Assembly (NCBI GenBank): GCA_025927795.1
Contig: JAICKT010000002.1
Location: 1-36,518 of the forward strand
DNA length: 36,518 bases
Reading direction: 5' to 3'
Source of the DNA: Parafilimonas sp.
Lineage (GTDB): Bacteria > Bacteroidota > Bacteroidia > Chitinophagales > Chitinophagaceae
The position numbers and the translations under genes are program-made. Below, in pieces: positions 9,286-17,497 of the stretch. The notes below the pieces were generated by a model. That model worked only from the letters and a program-made list of their open reading frames with translations, was not told where the DNA came from and searched no databases. How positions within the stretch are numbered: the stretch's first letter is position 1; each line of letters starts with the position of its first letter.

Positions 9286-10440
9286 TCAATATTGAAAATT
9301 CTTCCTGCTATAATTTGAAAAGATATCAATTGCTTCATATAATTCAAATCCTATACCTTGTGCGAGTTGTTTTAGTTCTGTCATATTATGTGTTAGAAAT
9401 ATAGAAATAGTTTTTTTAACCGGGTCTGCAGACCACCAACCACCATACGCACCCGGCCAGCCAACTGAACCAATTGATCCCGCACAAGGCATTGATGCAT
9501 TGTTTTCTTTTAATACCACAGCAAGCCCTAAACCAAAGCCATAATGTTCTCTAAAGATTGATGAACCCAGTAATTTGGAATGTTCTCTTTGCAAAGCGGT
9601 TAATTGGTTGGTGCGCATTAACTCAGTAGTTTCCTGTTTTAAAATCTGGATACCATTTGAGCTTCCGTTTTCTACAAAAAGTTTTGCAAACTTTAAATAA
9701 TCGCATGTTGTTGACCAAAGTCCTTGTCCGCCTGATTCAAATTCTAAATTGCGGGGACGTTCTTTAAAAGCCATTTTTGCAGGAACCGTTTCAAGATGTA
9801 TTATATTACCCGATTCATCATAGCCAACATTTGCAGCACACCTGTTTCTTTTGTAATTGGGAACTGTAAAAAAAGTATCTGACATTTCTAAAGGATGGAA
9901 TATTTTTTCTTCCATCACTTTACCCAATGGCTTTTCTTCTATCTTAGAAATAAGAATACCTAATAAATCAGTAGATCTGCCGTAATTAAATATTTCACCC
10001 GTCTGGCTGGCTAAAGGTAAACTTGCCAATCCTTTTATCCATTGTTCATGTGTAAGTTCTGAATCAATATCACCTCCTAAAAATCCATTATAAGTAAACC
10101 CGGATTTGTGCGTTAGTAAATCAAGTATAGTAATAGGCCGCTTTGCATCTTCATATTCTCCCGATTTATTTTTTAAGACTTTCATATTCTTAAATTGAGG
10201 GAACCATTTTGTTATTGTATCCTGCAGATTTAATTTCTTCTCTTCGTATAATTTCATTGCGAGAACTGAAGTAATTGGTTTTGTCATGGAAGCAATCCTG
10301 AAAATAGTATCAGGCGTCATTAATTCGCATGTTTCCAGATTTTTGTATCCCTCACTTTCCTCATATACAATTTCACCATCTTTCCAGATAATGCAGTTAA
10401 CTCCGCCGAGCTTTTTATTATCTATTAATTTTTTAAACAT
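9286..10440 (-). CDS. Serine beta-lactamase-fold hydrolase (class C / EstB-like)
   Basis: A 384-residue serine hydrolase of the beta-lactamase class C / penicillin-binding-protein-like family, in which many members are esterases. The nucleophile motif is S51-M-T-K54 in DTIFRIASMTKP. The second motif is Y153-G-R-S-T-D in FNYGRSTDLLG, the Tyr form used by EstB-like esterases rather than the YxN of true beta-lactamases. The third region is WPGAYGGWW followed by a hydrophobic strand (ISIFLTHN), with WxG-type spacing. There is no signal peptide, which also argues for an intracellular esterase rather than a periplasmic beta-lactamase. It lies 50 bases downstream of the small lipoprotein gene on the same strand and may be cotranscribed with it. 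The substrate is unknown. Confidence 0.85.
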   Translation of the reverse strand: MFKKLIDNKKLGGVNCIIWKDGEIVYEESEGYKNLETCELMTPDTIFRIASMTKPITSVLAMKLYEEKKLNLQDTITKWFPQFKNMKVLKNKSGEYEDAKRPITILDLLTHKSGFTYNGFLGGDIDSELTHEQWIKGLASLPLASQTGEIFNYGRSTDLLGILISKIEEKPLGKVMEEKIFHPLEMSDTFFTVPNYKRNRCAANVGYDESGNIIHLETVPAKMAFKERPRNLEFESGGQGLWSTTCDYLKFAKLFVENGSSNGIQILKQETTELMRTNQLTALQREHSKLLGSSIFREHYGFGLGLAVVLKENNASMPCAGSIGSVGWPGAYGGWWSADPVKKTISIFLTHNMTELKQLAQGIGFELYEAIDIFSNYSRKNFQY

Positions 10441-10490
10441 TTCTTGCTGCTAAATTTTGTTATATATTTTATGATTTGAAAACTATTTTC

Positions 10491-10931
10491 TTACCTGAAA
10501 TTATATTCTATAATCTTCAATGGATTTCCCGCGCTGCTTGTATCAACATGCCATGAATTTCCCACATTCTCTATTTCATAAACAAAGCCCGCAGTTAGGT
10601 CCGCTTCATCATAGCCTATCACTTTCTTTTCAATCACTATTTTATGTGCAGGGTCAGGGATATCTTTTATCTGCATAGGTGCAAAAGCCGAATCAAAGAG
10701 AAGATTACTCGCGACCGTATCATAAACATAAACGCTTCCTTTTTTGATAAAGACGGTAAAATGAATGACAGAATTATCATTAGAAAAATTCTGGTCAGTA
10801 TAAAGCAACAAGCGGACTGTTCTGCCGCTGCCAACAGGTATTGGATTTTCACCTGCTCCATTCTTTTTGCACGATGCAATAGCAATGCATAAGGTTAACA
10901 ATAAACAAACATTGAAAGAAATTTTTTTCAT
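10491..10931 (-). CDS. Small lipoprotein of unknown function (146 aa)
   Basis: Not recognised as a named family. The N-terminus is a clear lipoprotein signal: MKKISFNVCLLLTLCIAIAS followed by Cys21, then KKNG. Lys at +2 and +3 is compatible with export to the outer membrane. The mature part (about 125 residues) is beta-rich, with alternating hydrophobic residues (GRTVRLLLYTDQNF, VIHFTVFIKKGSVYVYDTVA, HKIVIEKKVIGYDE, GFVYEIENVG) and ends in an aromatic (IIEYNFR). This looks like a small surface beta-sandwich. The gene precedes the beta-lactamase-fold gene by 50 bases on the same strand. Function unknown. Confidence 0.75.
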   Translation of the reverse strand: MKKISFNVCLLLTLCIAIASCKKNGAGENPIPVGSGRTVRLLLYTDQNFSNDNSVIHFTVFIKKGSVYVYDTVASNLLFDSAFAPMQIKDIPDPAHKIVIEKKVIGYDEADLTAGFVYEIENVGNSWHVDTSSAGNPLKIIEYNFR

Positions 10932-11125
10932 GGTTATAATTTATGCGCAGGTAAAACGGTAATTATGTTTAAAGAGTTGCTTGGCCAGGGAAGGATGATT
11001 AATGATAATAAAGAGAGGCTTTATAAATCTTCGAGTAATGGTATTAAACTATTTGTAACCTAATTATATTTTATTGGCAAATTTTATTGCGTCTTCATTC
11101 TGCACATATTACTGTTCAAGAAAAT

Positions 11126-12061
11126 CTACTGCGATAAAACTTCATCCACTAATTGTTTCATTTTTTGCAAACCTGTTTTTGCAACCTGCAATGCATCCTG
11201 CTTCCAGTAAGTTTCATTAAATAGTTCGAGCGATAAAACTTTTGTTCCACCCATGTCTTTCAAATCCTGCAATATTTGTTTAAGCGGTGCTGCTCCGTCG
11301 CCGGGATAAACGCGGTCACTGTCTGTTAATTCTTCTACAGGTTTTGAAGCCGGATAATCGTTGATATGAATAATTTCAATCACTTTACCATTCACCAATT
11401 TCAGGCAATTAAAACCTGAGCCTCCGCGAAAGAGATGAAACACATCCGGTAATATTCGTGCATCTGCATCATCTGCTGCAGCCGCAATGGCAAGTGCTTG
11501 CCCGAAATTATACAACGTGCCCGATGCGCCCCAGAATTCCAGCAGCGGTATAACATTATATTTTTTTCCCATCGCAAGTATTTCACGATATCGCTTACCA
11601 GCAATTTGAAAATTTACCGGCTCATCTTTTTCTACACCTGCAGGTGGCGCTGCAATATGATGACATCCAAGCGCAGCCATCATTTTCATTTCTTCCTCCA
11701 GTTCTGCAAGCCCTGTTTTTCTTTTTGTATCATCATTCACCATCCACTCTGTAAAGCTTATCGCGTCTTCTACAACAAGTTTTTTAGCCTTGATAAAAGC
11801 ATTCAGAGATTGCAAAGAATTTCCCTGGTTCAAATATTCTTTAATATCACTTATCCAAAGTTCAATACCATCGTAGCCAGCCCTTGCAGCAATATCAATT
11901 GTTTTTAGTAAACCGAGTTTTTGACCGCTGATTGTACTTGTGTTCAAACAAAAGCGAAACGGACCTTTTGATGCGACACCAGCGCGTATATATGAAGAAG
12001 GAATGAGCGTTGCCATTGCCGCAGCACCCGATAATTTAATAAGTTCTCTTCTGTTAAGCAT
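11126..12061 (-). CDS. Sugar phosphate isomerase/epimerase-like TIM-barrel protein with Tat-like signal
   Basis: A 311-residue protein of the xylose isomerase-like TIM-barrel superfamily (AP endonuclease family 2 fold), whose members isomerise or epimerise sugars with a bound metal. The start is placed at the ATG at 12061, giving MLNRRELIKLSGAAAMATLI, a twin-arginine-type signal; a GTG 11 codons upstream is also open but would bury this signal. Barrel strands are visible as RFCLNTSTISG, AGYDGIELWI, LVVEDAISF, GCHHIAAPPAG, VIPLLEFWG, ARILPDVFHLFRGGSG, VIEIIHINDYPA and VLSLELFN, with Glu, Asp, His and Glu at strand ends as expected for the metal site. Export through Tat implies the cofactor is bound before export. 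It is separated from the flanking genes by about 130-200 bases. The substrate is unknown. Confidence 0.85.
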   Translation of the reverse strand: MLNRRELIKLSGAAAMATLIPSSYIRAGVASKGPFRFCLNTSTISGQKLGLLKTIDIAARAGYDGIELWISDIKEYLNQGNSLQSLNAFIKAKKLVVEDAISFTEWMVNDDTKRKTGLAELEEEMKMMAALGCHHIAAPPAGVEKDEPVNFQIAGKRYREILAMGKKYNVIPLLEFWGASGTLYNFGQALAIAAAADDADARILPDVFHLFRGGSGFNCLKLVNGKVIEIIHINDYPASKPVEELTDSDRVYPGDGAAPLKQILQDLKDMGGTKVLSLELFNETYWKQDALQVAKTGLQKMKQLVDEVLSQ

Positions 12062-12189
12062 AACATTATCAATATTAAATAATTCAACAGACACTTTAAT
12101 TTATTGAGGCACGGGCGAAGTTCCCAAAATGTTTGTATGCAGGAAAATAGTTAGCGTTAAACAGGAGAGTAAAAATTTGAGTGAAAATC

Positions 12190-12486
12190 TTACTTCACCA
12201 CAATGTTCGGCATTAAATAAAATTCGTACGTATTTAAACCGGATGTTATTGAAGGATCATTTTCTGCCAGTGTTTTTGCTTCGCTTTCATCGTCCACTTG
12301 TATAATACCCATGCCAAAAGCGCCATCAGGATGAAGCACTGGTCCGAACGCAATTACTTTTCCTTGTGACATTTGTTCTTTCCAATAATTAATATGCTGC
12401 AGCATAATATTTCTTTCATCATGTGTCATATCCTGCGCAAAACTTGCACGTGGCGGAATAAGTTTAAAGAAGTAAGTTTTTTTCAT
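12190..12486 (-). CDS. YCII family protein (98 aa)
   Basis: A complete small YCII-domain protein. It begins with the typical strand (KKTYFFKLIPPR), then a helix with the conserved His (MLQHINYWKEQMSQGKVIAF), the turn GPVLHPDGAFGMGIIQVDD, the helix SEAKTLAENDPS and the closing strand YEFYLMP. This matches the canonical YCII pattern with conserved His and Asp, more closely than the DGPF-type paralogue at 7409-7768. The fold resembles muconolactone isomerase, but the activity of most members is unknown. The ATG at 12486 is preceded by an AT-rich leader without a Shine-Dalgarno sequence, normal for this group. It lies between the TIM-barrel gene and the MATE gene, all on the minus strand. Confidence 0.9.
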   Translation of the reverse strand: MKKTYFFKLIPPRASFAQDMTHDERNIMLQHINYWKEQMSQGKVIAFGPVLHPDGAFGMGIIQVDDESEAKTLAENDPSITSGLNTYEFYLMPNIVVK

Positions 12487-12585
12487 AAATAAATTTAATA
12501 ATCAAAAATGTTATTGCGGGAAAGAATGACGAAGCAATCTATTTTATTATTTAAGAGTACTTCTGTAATGCACAATGATGGTAAA

Positions 12586-13923
12586 TTAAATTTTTATACT
12601 CTTCCATTTATTACTTTGAATATATAAATAAGATGGAATAAGTAATGCAATCCAGTAAATCCATTCACTCATCCAGCCAATGCTGATAGATAAATTAAAA
12701 TATTCCATCACAGTATAAACATAAATGCAATAAATAGTGATAGCAATTATTTCAACAATAAGATTGCGTCTTGTATTACCAACACCAACAACTGCATTCA
12801 GCCAAACCACAGAAACAGATTGCAGAATCAGCGCCAGCGAAATAATTCTTGTAACAGGCATTGCAGCAAGAATAAAACTTTCGCTTTGTCCGTAAATACT
12901 TAAAAATGGTTTTGTAAAAAGATTGATAAGTAACGAAATACTTACTGAAAACAGCAATGCAATCTTCATTATCTTAAATACAAGTTCTTTAACGCGATGC
13001 TGCAATTGCTGACCAATAACATTGCTCACCATACTGTTGGATGCGGATGCAAACGACCATGCAAAACATCCGAAAATGCCAAACATATTGCGCATGATAT
13101 TAGATATAGCAAGCGGCTCCGTGCCATGATGTTCGATCAGTATATAAAAAAATTCCCAGCTTGCCACGCTAATGGCGAACTGAATCATAATGGGTGATGA
13201 TTGCTTCAGTATAAGTTTTATGGAGTTGCGGTTTAAAGCCGCGCTTTTATACATATGCAGTTGTTTACTGATGCCTTTAAAATGTATCACCGAAAAAATA
13301 GTAACCAATCCTGTAAACTCTGCAATAATAGATGCATAGGCAGCACCATTAAAACCCAATTCAGGAAAACCAAAATGACCGAAGATAAATGCGTAATCAA
13401 AAAATATATTGGCAACGGTTTCTGCCAGCGTACCAATAATTAAATATTTACTTTGATTAATGCTTATGAGCAAAGCATTGCGCATTTGATAGACGTATAA
13501 AAAAAATAATCCCCAAATACGAATACGCAAAAATGAAATCGCCATTTGAATATCCTGCCCGTTATGCAAAGCGCTTTTTAAAACAGCCGGCGCAATAAAA
13601 TATGTAATGAGAATGCTGATAATTGCAAACACAATTGCTATGCGCACTGCCTGCAAAAAAAGTAAACCAATTTCTTCAATGCGGTTCTCTCCTGCCCTTC
13701 TGCTCATCAGCGATTGCAAGCCGCTGCTCAATCCAAAACCAATTACACCAAACACCAAATAATAAATGCCGGTAATGCCTGCAATACCCAGCGCCTGCTC
13801 GCTTAAATGTCCAAGAAAAATATTGTTCGTAACAAAATTGATGTTGGGCACAAGAATAGAAAGAGCAACCGGCAATGCGATGCGCAATATTTGTTTGTTG
13901 CTTATTTCTACCTGCAGTTTCAT
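12586..13923 (-). CDS. MATE family efflux transporter
   Basis: A 445-residue multidrug and toxic compound extrusion (MATE) transporter of the inner membrane, exchanging organic cations for Na+ or H+. It has the two-bundle pattern of twelve hydrophobic segments: residues 11-31 (ILRIALPVALSILVPNINFV) open the first half, and the second half begins near 230 with SIKLILKQSSPIMIQFAIS. Family marks are the opening TNNIFLGHLSEQALGIAGIT, GFGLSSGLQSLMSRRAGE in the first half and the paired segment ASASNSMVSNVIGQQL in the second. The ATG at 13923 gives MKLQVEISNKQILR. A Bacteroidota-like -7 box lies about 67 bases upstream. The drug range cannot be inferred. Confidence 0.93.
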   Translation of the reverse strand: MKLQVEISNKQILRIALPVALSILVPNINFVTNNIFLGHLSEQALGIAGITGIYYLVFGVIGFGLSSGLQSLMSRRAGENRIEEIGLLFLQAVRIAIVFAIISILITYFIAPAVLKSALHNGQDIQMAISFLRIRIWGLFFLYVYQMRNALLISINQSKYLIIGTLAETVANIFFDYAFIFGHFGFPELGFNGAAYASIIAEFTGLVTIFSVIHFKGISKQLHMYKSAALNRNSIKLILKQSSPIMIQFAISVASWEFFYILIEHHGTEPLAISNIMRNMFGIFGCFAWSFASASNSMVSNVIGQQLQHRVKELVFKIMKIALLFSVSISLLINLFTKPFLSIYGQSESFILAAMPVTRIISLALILQSVSVVWLNAVVGVGNTRRNLIVEIIAITIYCIYVYTVMEYFNLSISIGWMSEWIYWIALLIPSYLYIQSNKWKSIKI

Positions 13924-13989
13924 CCGGATGTTTTTCGTCTTTTATTTGCCAGATGAAATTCGCCATTATGGCTCATTTCATTGGGGCGG

Positions 13990-13997
13990 CAAAGCTA
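13990..13997 (-). promoter_or_regulatory. Candidate -7 promoter box for the MATE gene
   Basis: The minus strand reads TAGCTTTG followed by CCGCC, an exact match to the Bacteroidota -7 consensus TAnnTTTG, 66 bases before the MATE start codon. No convincing -33 TTTG is present at the right spacing, so this is tentative. Confidence 0.35.
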
Positions 13998-14002
13998 ATA
14001 TT

Positions 14003-14083
14003 AGAATGATGAATGATAAATTATGAATGATAAATGTTTTTATTATTGATTAATTCACATTCATAACTCATAATTCATAATTA
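14003..14083. repeat. Low-complexity direct and inverted repeats (ATGAATGATAAATTATGAATG type)
   Basis: The divergent spacer between the MATE gene and the small membrane protein gene contains repeated ATGAATGATAAA units (14009-14036) and the inverted counterpart (AATTATGAAT at 14019-14028 against ATTCATAATT at 14073-14082). Similar short A/T-rich repeats occur at 18521-18560 and 33666-33725. Confidence 0.55.
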
Positions 14084-14092
14084 TTTTTACGC

Positions 14093-14443
14093 ATGGAGCC
14101 GCTTCAGGAAGAAATAAATTTAGAATTACCGCAACCGGAACCGGTAAAAGAAAAAGCAAGCAGGCTGCGATTTTTTTTCAGGCTTGCATTTATCTGTAAC
14201 ATTTTTTTTATTGTTTGTATGATATTGCGGTATACAACGCTGCCTAAATACTTACCACAACCAATAATTGAATTTTCTATCATTTTAGGATGGCCGGCAA
14301 TACTTATCAATCTTATCAATTTTATTCTTGCATTAATTTTAATTTCACGCATCAGGCGCAGGCAAATTCCGCTCTGGCTTTTATACGCAAACATTATTTG
14401 TTTTATTCTCGAAATTTATTTTTTCTTTATACTGCATGATTAA
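14093..14443 (+). CDS. Small membrane protein (116 aa), coupled to the queuosine transporter
   Basis: A small integral membrane protein, not recognised as a named family. A soluble acidic start (MEPLQEEINLELPQPEPVKE) is followed by three hydrophobic segments: residues about 26-46 (LRFFFRLAFICNIFFIVCMI), 56-80 (IIEFSIILGWPAILINLINFI, continuing into ALILISRI) and 92-113 (LWLLYANIICFILEIYFFFI), with Arg-rich connecting loops (RIRRRQ). Its stop codon overlaps the start of the next gene by eight bases (ATG of the transporter at 14436, stop ending at 14443), so the two are almost certainly cotranscribed and translationally coupled. That makes it a candidate accessory to queuosine-precursor uptake, but this is inference from position only. 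Confidence 0.75.
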   Translation: MEPLQEEINLELPQPEPVKEKASRLRFFFRLAFICNIFFIVCMILRYTTLPKYLPQPIIEFSIILGWPAILINLINFILALILISRIRRRQIPLWLLYANIICFILEIYFFFILHD

Positions 14444-15245
14444 TCAAATATTAAAAGACAAACCAACCAAACTGTTTCTTGGCTTCACTGCATTTTTTGT
14501 TGCAAATGCTTTGATAGCAGAATGCATCGGCACGAAAATATTTTCGCTGGAAAAATTGTTTGGCTTAACGCCATCGAACATTACATTGTTTGGTGAGAAA
14601 GGATTATCATTTAATCTTACCTGCGGTGTTTTATTGTGGCCGTTAGAATTTGTAATGACAGATATTGTAAATGAATTCTACGGACCAAAAGCTGTTCGCC
14701 GCATTAGTTACACGGCTGTTATTTTAATCAGTTATGCATTCTTAATGTTTTATGGAAGCATCCATGTGCCGCCTGCAGATTTTTGGATAACCACCAATCA
14801 AACCAAAGGCATTGACAATATGCAAACTGCTTTCAACGGAATTTTTGGACAAGGTATGTGGATCATTCTCGGAAGCCTTACTGCATTTTTAGTAAGCCAG
14901 ATTGTTGACGTAACTGTTTTCCATCACATAAAAAGAAGAACAGGCGAAAAATATGTGTGGTTGCGCTCAACAGGTTCTACATTGGTTTCGCAATTAGTAG
15001 ATAGTTATATTGTATTAACCATTGCATTTAAATTTGGCAGTAACTGGACATGGCCGGAAATATTTGCAGTAGGCACAATGAACTACATTTATAAATTCAC
15101 GCTTGCTATTATTTTAACGCCGGTAATTGTTATTGCTGAAAAAAGAATTGAAAAATATGTGGGTCATAAAACAGCAATGCAAATGAAAAGAGCAGCGATG
15201 GGGCAAGCGCCTGATGCGTTTGAAAATATACCAACAGCAGGATAA
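14436..15245 (+). CDS. yhhQ: Queuosine precursor transporter (YhhQ / QPTR family)
   Basis: An inner-membrane transporter of the YhhQ/COG1738 family, which imports the queuosine precursors preQ0 and preQ1 for tRNA modification. It is 269 residues with about six hydrophobic segments. Family marks are FFVANALIAECIGTKIFSL at the start, the conserved VMTDIVNEFYGPKAVRR, IVDVTVFHHIKRRTGEKYVW and the highly typical RSTGSTLVSQLVDSYIV, followed by GTMNYIYKFTLAIILTP. A long loop between the first two helices (residues about 38-62, GLTPSNITLFGEKGLSFNLT) is common in Bacteroidota members. It starts inside the preceding small membrane protein gene. No queuosine synthesis gene is adjacent, which suits a salvage role. 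Confidence 0.92.
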   Translation: MINQILKDKPTKLFLGFTAFFVANALIAECIGTKIFSLEKLFGLTPSNITLFGEKGLSFNLTCGVLLWPLEFVMTDIVNEFYGPKAVRRISYTAVILISYAFLMFYGSIHVPPADFWITTNQTKGIDNMQTAFNGIFGQGMWIILGSLTAFLVSQIVDVTVFHHIKRRTGEKYVWLRSTGSTLVSQLVDSYIVLTIAFKFGSNWTWPEIFAVGTMNYIYKFTLAIILTPVIVIAEKRIEKYVGHKTAMQMKRAAMGQAPDAFENIPTAG

Positions 15246-15247
15246 AA

Positions 15248-15288
15248 CAGTTTACAGTTTACAGTTTACAGTTTACAGTTTTCAGTTA
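15248..15288. repeat. Short tandem repeat of CAGTTTA (about five to six copies)
   Basis: A heptamer repeat directly after the transporter stop codon: four exact CAGTTTA units, then CAGTTTT and CAGTTAA. It occupies most of the 64-base spacer before the DNA-repair gene. Slippage could change its length without affecting any coding frame. Confidence 0.85.
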
Positions 15289-15309
15289 ATTCACTTTCTT
15301 GGATAGTTT

Positions 15310-15975
15310 ATGCATTCTTATCTTCTTCCTTTAGAAAAAATTTTTCAGCAGCAGGCAAACAAAACAAAAGCAGCCGGTGCGAAAGCGTATCTTTTAAACC
15401 AGTTTGAATTTTATGGTATTGCAATGGCTGAACGCAGAAAAATTTGCAAAGAGTTTATCAAAGCAAATCCAATATCATCCATAACAGAAGTTGAAAAAAT
15501 TGTAAAAGAAGCCTGGCAGTTACCGCAAAGAGAATGGCAATATTTCGGCATTGAATTATTAGCCCATTATAAAAAGCAATGGAAAATTTCAACCATAAAA
15601 ATTATTGAATATTGTATTACGCATAAAAGCTGGTGGGATACAGTTGACAGCATCGCAGATGCATGGGCAGGTGAATATTTTAAATTATTTCCTGAACAAA
15701 TTATAAGCATTACCGGCAAGTGGAACCTATCGGAAAACATGTGGCTGCAACGCTGCAGTTTATTGTTTCAGAAAAAATATAAAGACAAAACGGATACAAA
15801 ATTGTTTTCAAAATATATTAAACGCCATGCGTCTTCAAAAGAATTTTTTATTCGTAAAGCAATTGGCTGGTCGTTGAGAGAATATGCAAAAACAAATCCG
15901 TTATGGGTAAAAAAATTTGTTGAATCAAATGAACTTTCACCACTTAGTAAACGCGAAGCACTAAAACATTTTTAA
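15310..15975 (+). CDS. DNA alkylation repair protein (AlkD-like DNA glycosylase)
   Basis: A 221-residue HEAT-like-repeat DNA glycosylase of the AlkD family, which removes cationic alkylated bases such as 3-methyladenine and 7-methylguanine without flipping the base. The protein is all-helical, with repeated helix pairs of about 35 residues. The four residues known from Bacillus cereus AlkD to form the active site are all present, and at identical numbering from this start: W109 and D113 in KSWWDTVDSIAD, R148 in NMWLQRCS, and W187 in IRKAIGWSLREYAK. The C-terminus (SPLSKREALKHF) is also typical. It is transcribed in the same direction as the queuosine transporter, separated by the heptamer repeat, and ends one base before the convergent Nudix gene. 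Confidence 0.95.
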   Translation: MHSYLLPLEKIFQQQANKTKAAGAKAYLLNQFEFYGIAMAERRKICKEFIKANPISSITEVEKIVKEAWQLPQREWQYFGIELLAHYKKQWKISTIKIIEYCITHKSWWDTVDSIADAWAGEYFKLFPEQIISITGKWNLSENMWLQRCSLLFQKKYKDKTDTKLFSKYIKRHASSKEFFIRKAIGWSLREYAKTNPLWVKKFVESNELSPLSKREALKHF

Positions 15976-15976
15976 T

Positions 15977-16447
15977 TCACGATTGAACACTTTCTCTTAA
16001 CATCTTTACTACAATTTTATCTATAGGCAATGAAACAGCCTCTTCATTAAAATCATTCCAGTCAATCCATCTTAATACTTCACTTTGCCCATGAGGGTCT
16101 GAGATTTGATGCAACTCAAAATCGAAAACTTTTGTTTTAATATTTAATCCGCTTACATTTTCTGCATGCACAAAATAATAGATGGAAACAATTTGGTCGT
16201 TTGGATTAAATGCAGATTGCTGGTAATAATCGGTTGTATAAAGATGTTCGCCAACTATAACATCCAAGCCTGTTTCTTCTTTAAACTCACGCTTTAAACA
16301 ATCACGCGTTCCTTCACCTAACTCCATGCCGCCACCAGGAAACTTAGTAAAATAATCGCCGCGAATAAATTCATCGCTTACTAAAACACGTTTATTTTCG
16401 TCCATTAAAATTCCGTAAACACGGATCGTAAATTTTGTAATTGCCAT
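15977..16447 (-). CDS. Nudix hydrolase
   Basis: A 156-residue Nudix-fold pyrophosphohydrolase. The Nudix box GX5EX7REUXEEXGU is complete: GMELGEGTRDCLKREFKEET followed by GLDV at about residues 40-63, with the metal-binding REFKEE present. Upstream is the conserved FPGGG. The C-terminal half (EVLRWIDWNDFNEEAVSLPI) is a common substrate-side segment in this group. It would hydrolyse a nucleoside diphosphate linked to another moiety, but the substrate is not predictable. The stop codon faces the AlkD-like gene with a single base between the two, leaving no room for separate terminators, so readthrough antisense transcription is likely. The start at 16447 is only 66 bases from the divergent alpha/beta hydrolase start. 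Confidence 0.93.
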   Translation of the reverse strand: MAITKFTIRVYGILMDENKRVLVSDEFIRGDYFTKFPGGGMELGEGTRDCLKREFKEETGLDVIVGEHLYTTDYYQQSAFNPNDQIVSIYYFVHAENVSGLNIKTKVFDFELHQISDPHGQSEVLRWIDWNDFNEEAVSLPIDKIVVKMLRESVQS

Positions 16448-16513
16448 TTTGCAAGTTTACTAAATATCATTTGCGACTTTAGAACATTTATATTTATCAA
16501 CTGAAATTATTTT

Positions 16514-17359
16514 ATGAAACCAATACTTACATTTTACTTTTTTATTTTATGTTTTAATATTCTATCTGCACAGCAATCACCGTTTGATACAACAATTTAT
16601 GGAAGAAATGATGCAGCCGGTCATTGGTTGCAAACACGCGGCTTCAAAATGTATTACGAAACTTACGGGCAAGGCGAACCGCTTTTAATTATTCATGGCA
16701 ACGGTGGTTCCATCAATAACTTTCTTTATCAAATTCCCTATTTCTCAAAAGAATACAAAGTGATATTGGCTGATAGCAGGTCGCAGGGAAAATCTGTTGA
16801 TAATAGCGATTCTTTAAGTTATGAAATGATAACGGATGATTTGAATGCATTACTCGATTCGCTGCATCTTGATTCATGTTATGTTATTGGATGGAGCGAT
16901 GGCGGCATTGAAGGTTTAATGCTTGCTATCCGTCATCCGGATAAAGTAAAAAAACTTGCTGTAACGGGCGCAAATCTTACACCTGATACAAGTGCTGTTG
17001 ACCCGTTTGTTTATAACTGGGCAATGAATTATAATAAACAATTAGCAGCGATGCCAACAACCGACACAGTTAAAACTATGCGCAAGCTGGCACATTTGCT
17101 TTCTTATGAACCACACATTTCATTAGAACAATTGCACACAATTAAATGTCCTGCGCTTATCATCGGCGGCGACCATGATGTATTGTTACCAAAACATACT
17201 ATGCTTATTGCAGACAATATTGAAAAATCTTATTTATGGATTATTCCAAACTCCGGTCATTCAACACCGATATTTAAAAAAGACCAGTTTAATGCGGTGG
17301 TGGATGATTTCTTTAAAACACCTTACAGAAAGATTGAAGGGTTTGGAAGGTTTGAATAA
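16514..17359 (+). CDS. Secreted alpha/beta hydrolase
   Basis: A 281-residue alpha/beta-hydrolase-fold enzyme with a signal peptide (MKPILTFYFFILCFNILSAQ, cleavage near residue 20). The oxyanion segment is LLIIHGNGGSINNF. The nucleophile elbow is GWSDGG with Ser128, the acid Asp222 lies in ALIIGGDHDVLLP and the base His249 in IIPNSGHSTP, so the triad is complete. The cap region between the elbow and the acid is short. It probably acts in the periplasm on small esters or related compounds; the substrate is unknown. It is divergent from the Nudix gene and ends two bases before a palindromic repeat element that separates it from the converging fbp gene. Confidence 0.92.
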   Translation: MKPILTFYFFILCFNILSAQQSPFDTTIYGRNDAAGHWLQTRGFKMYYETYGQGEPLLIIHGNGGSINNFLYQIPYFSKEYKVILADSRSQGKSVDNSDSLSYEMITDDLNALLDSLHLDSCYVIGWSDGGIEGLMLAIRHPDKVKKLAVTGANLTPDTSAVDPFVYNWAMNYNKQLAAMPTTDTVKTMRKLAHLLSYEPHISLEQLHTIKCPALIIGGDHDVLLPKHTMLIADNIEKSYLWIIPNSGHSTPIFKKDQFNAVVDDFFKTPYRKIEGFGRFE

Positions 17360-17360
17360 A

Positions 17361-17479
17361 GACCTCATCCCAACCCTTCTCCAAAGGAGAAGGGCAAGAA
17401 AGCGTTTGATTATTTCAACAACTTTAAATTATCATGTTCTCAAAAGTCCTCTCCCTTGGAGAGAATTTAGGTGAGGTCT
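17361..17479. repeat. 119-base palindromic intergenic element (REP/MITE-like), possible bidirectional terminator
   Basis: The ends are GACCTCA (17361-17367) and TGAGGTC (17472-17478), and the two arms of about 37 bases are imperfect reverse complements of each other. Each arm also folds alone: CCCTTCTCC-AAA-GGAGAAGGG in the left arm and CTCTCC-CTT-GGAGAG in the right. It fills the spacer between the convergent hydrolase and fbp genes. No transposase gene is present. Confidence 0.8.
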
Positions 17480-17497
17480 AATTAAAATTTGATTAGT

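Noticed and set aside
9216..9404. A 62-codon plus-strand frame beginning MRKIQLLMLTNK
   Set aside because: It runs into the 3' end of the beta-lactamase-fold gene on the opposite strand and has low-complexity composition.
9286..10440. An antibiotic-inactivating beta-lactamase
   Set aside because: It has the Tyr-Gly-Arg-Ser form of the second motif and no signal peptide, which fits the esterase-like branch better.
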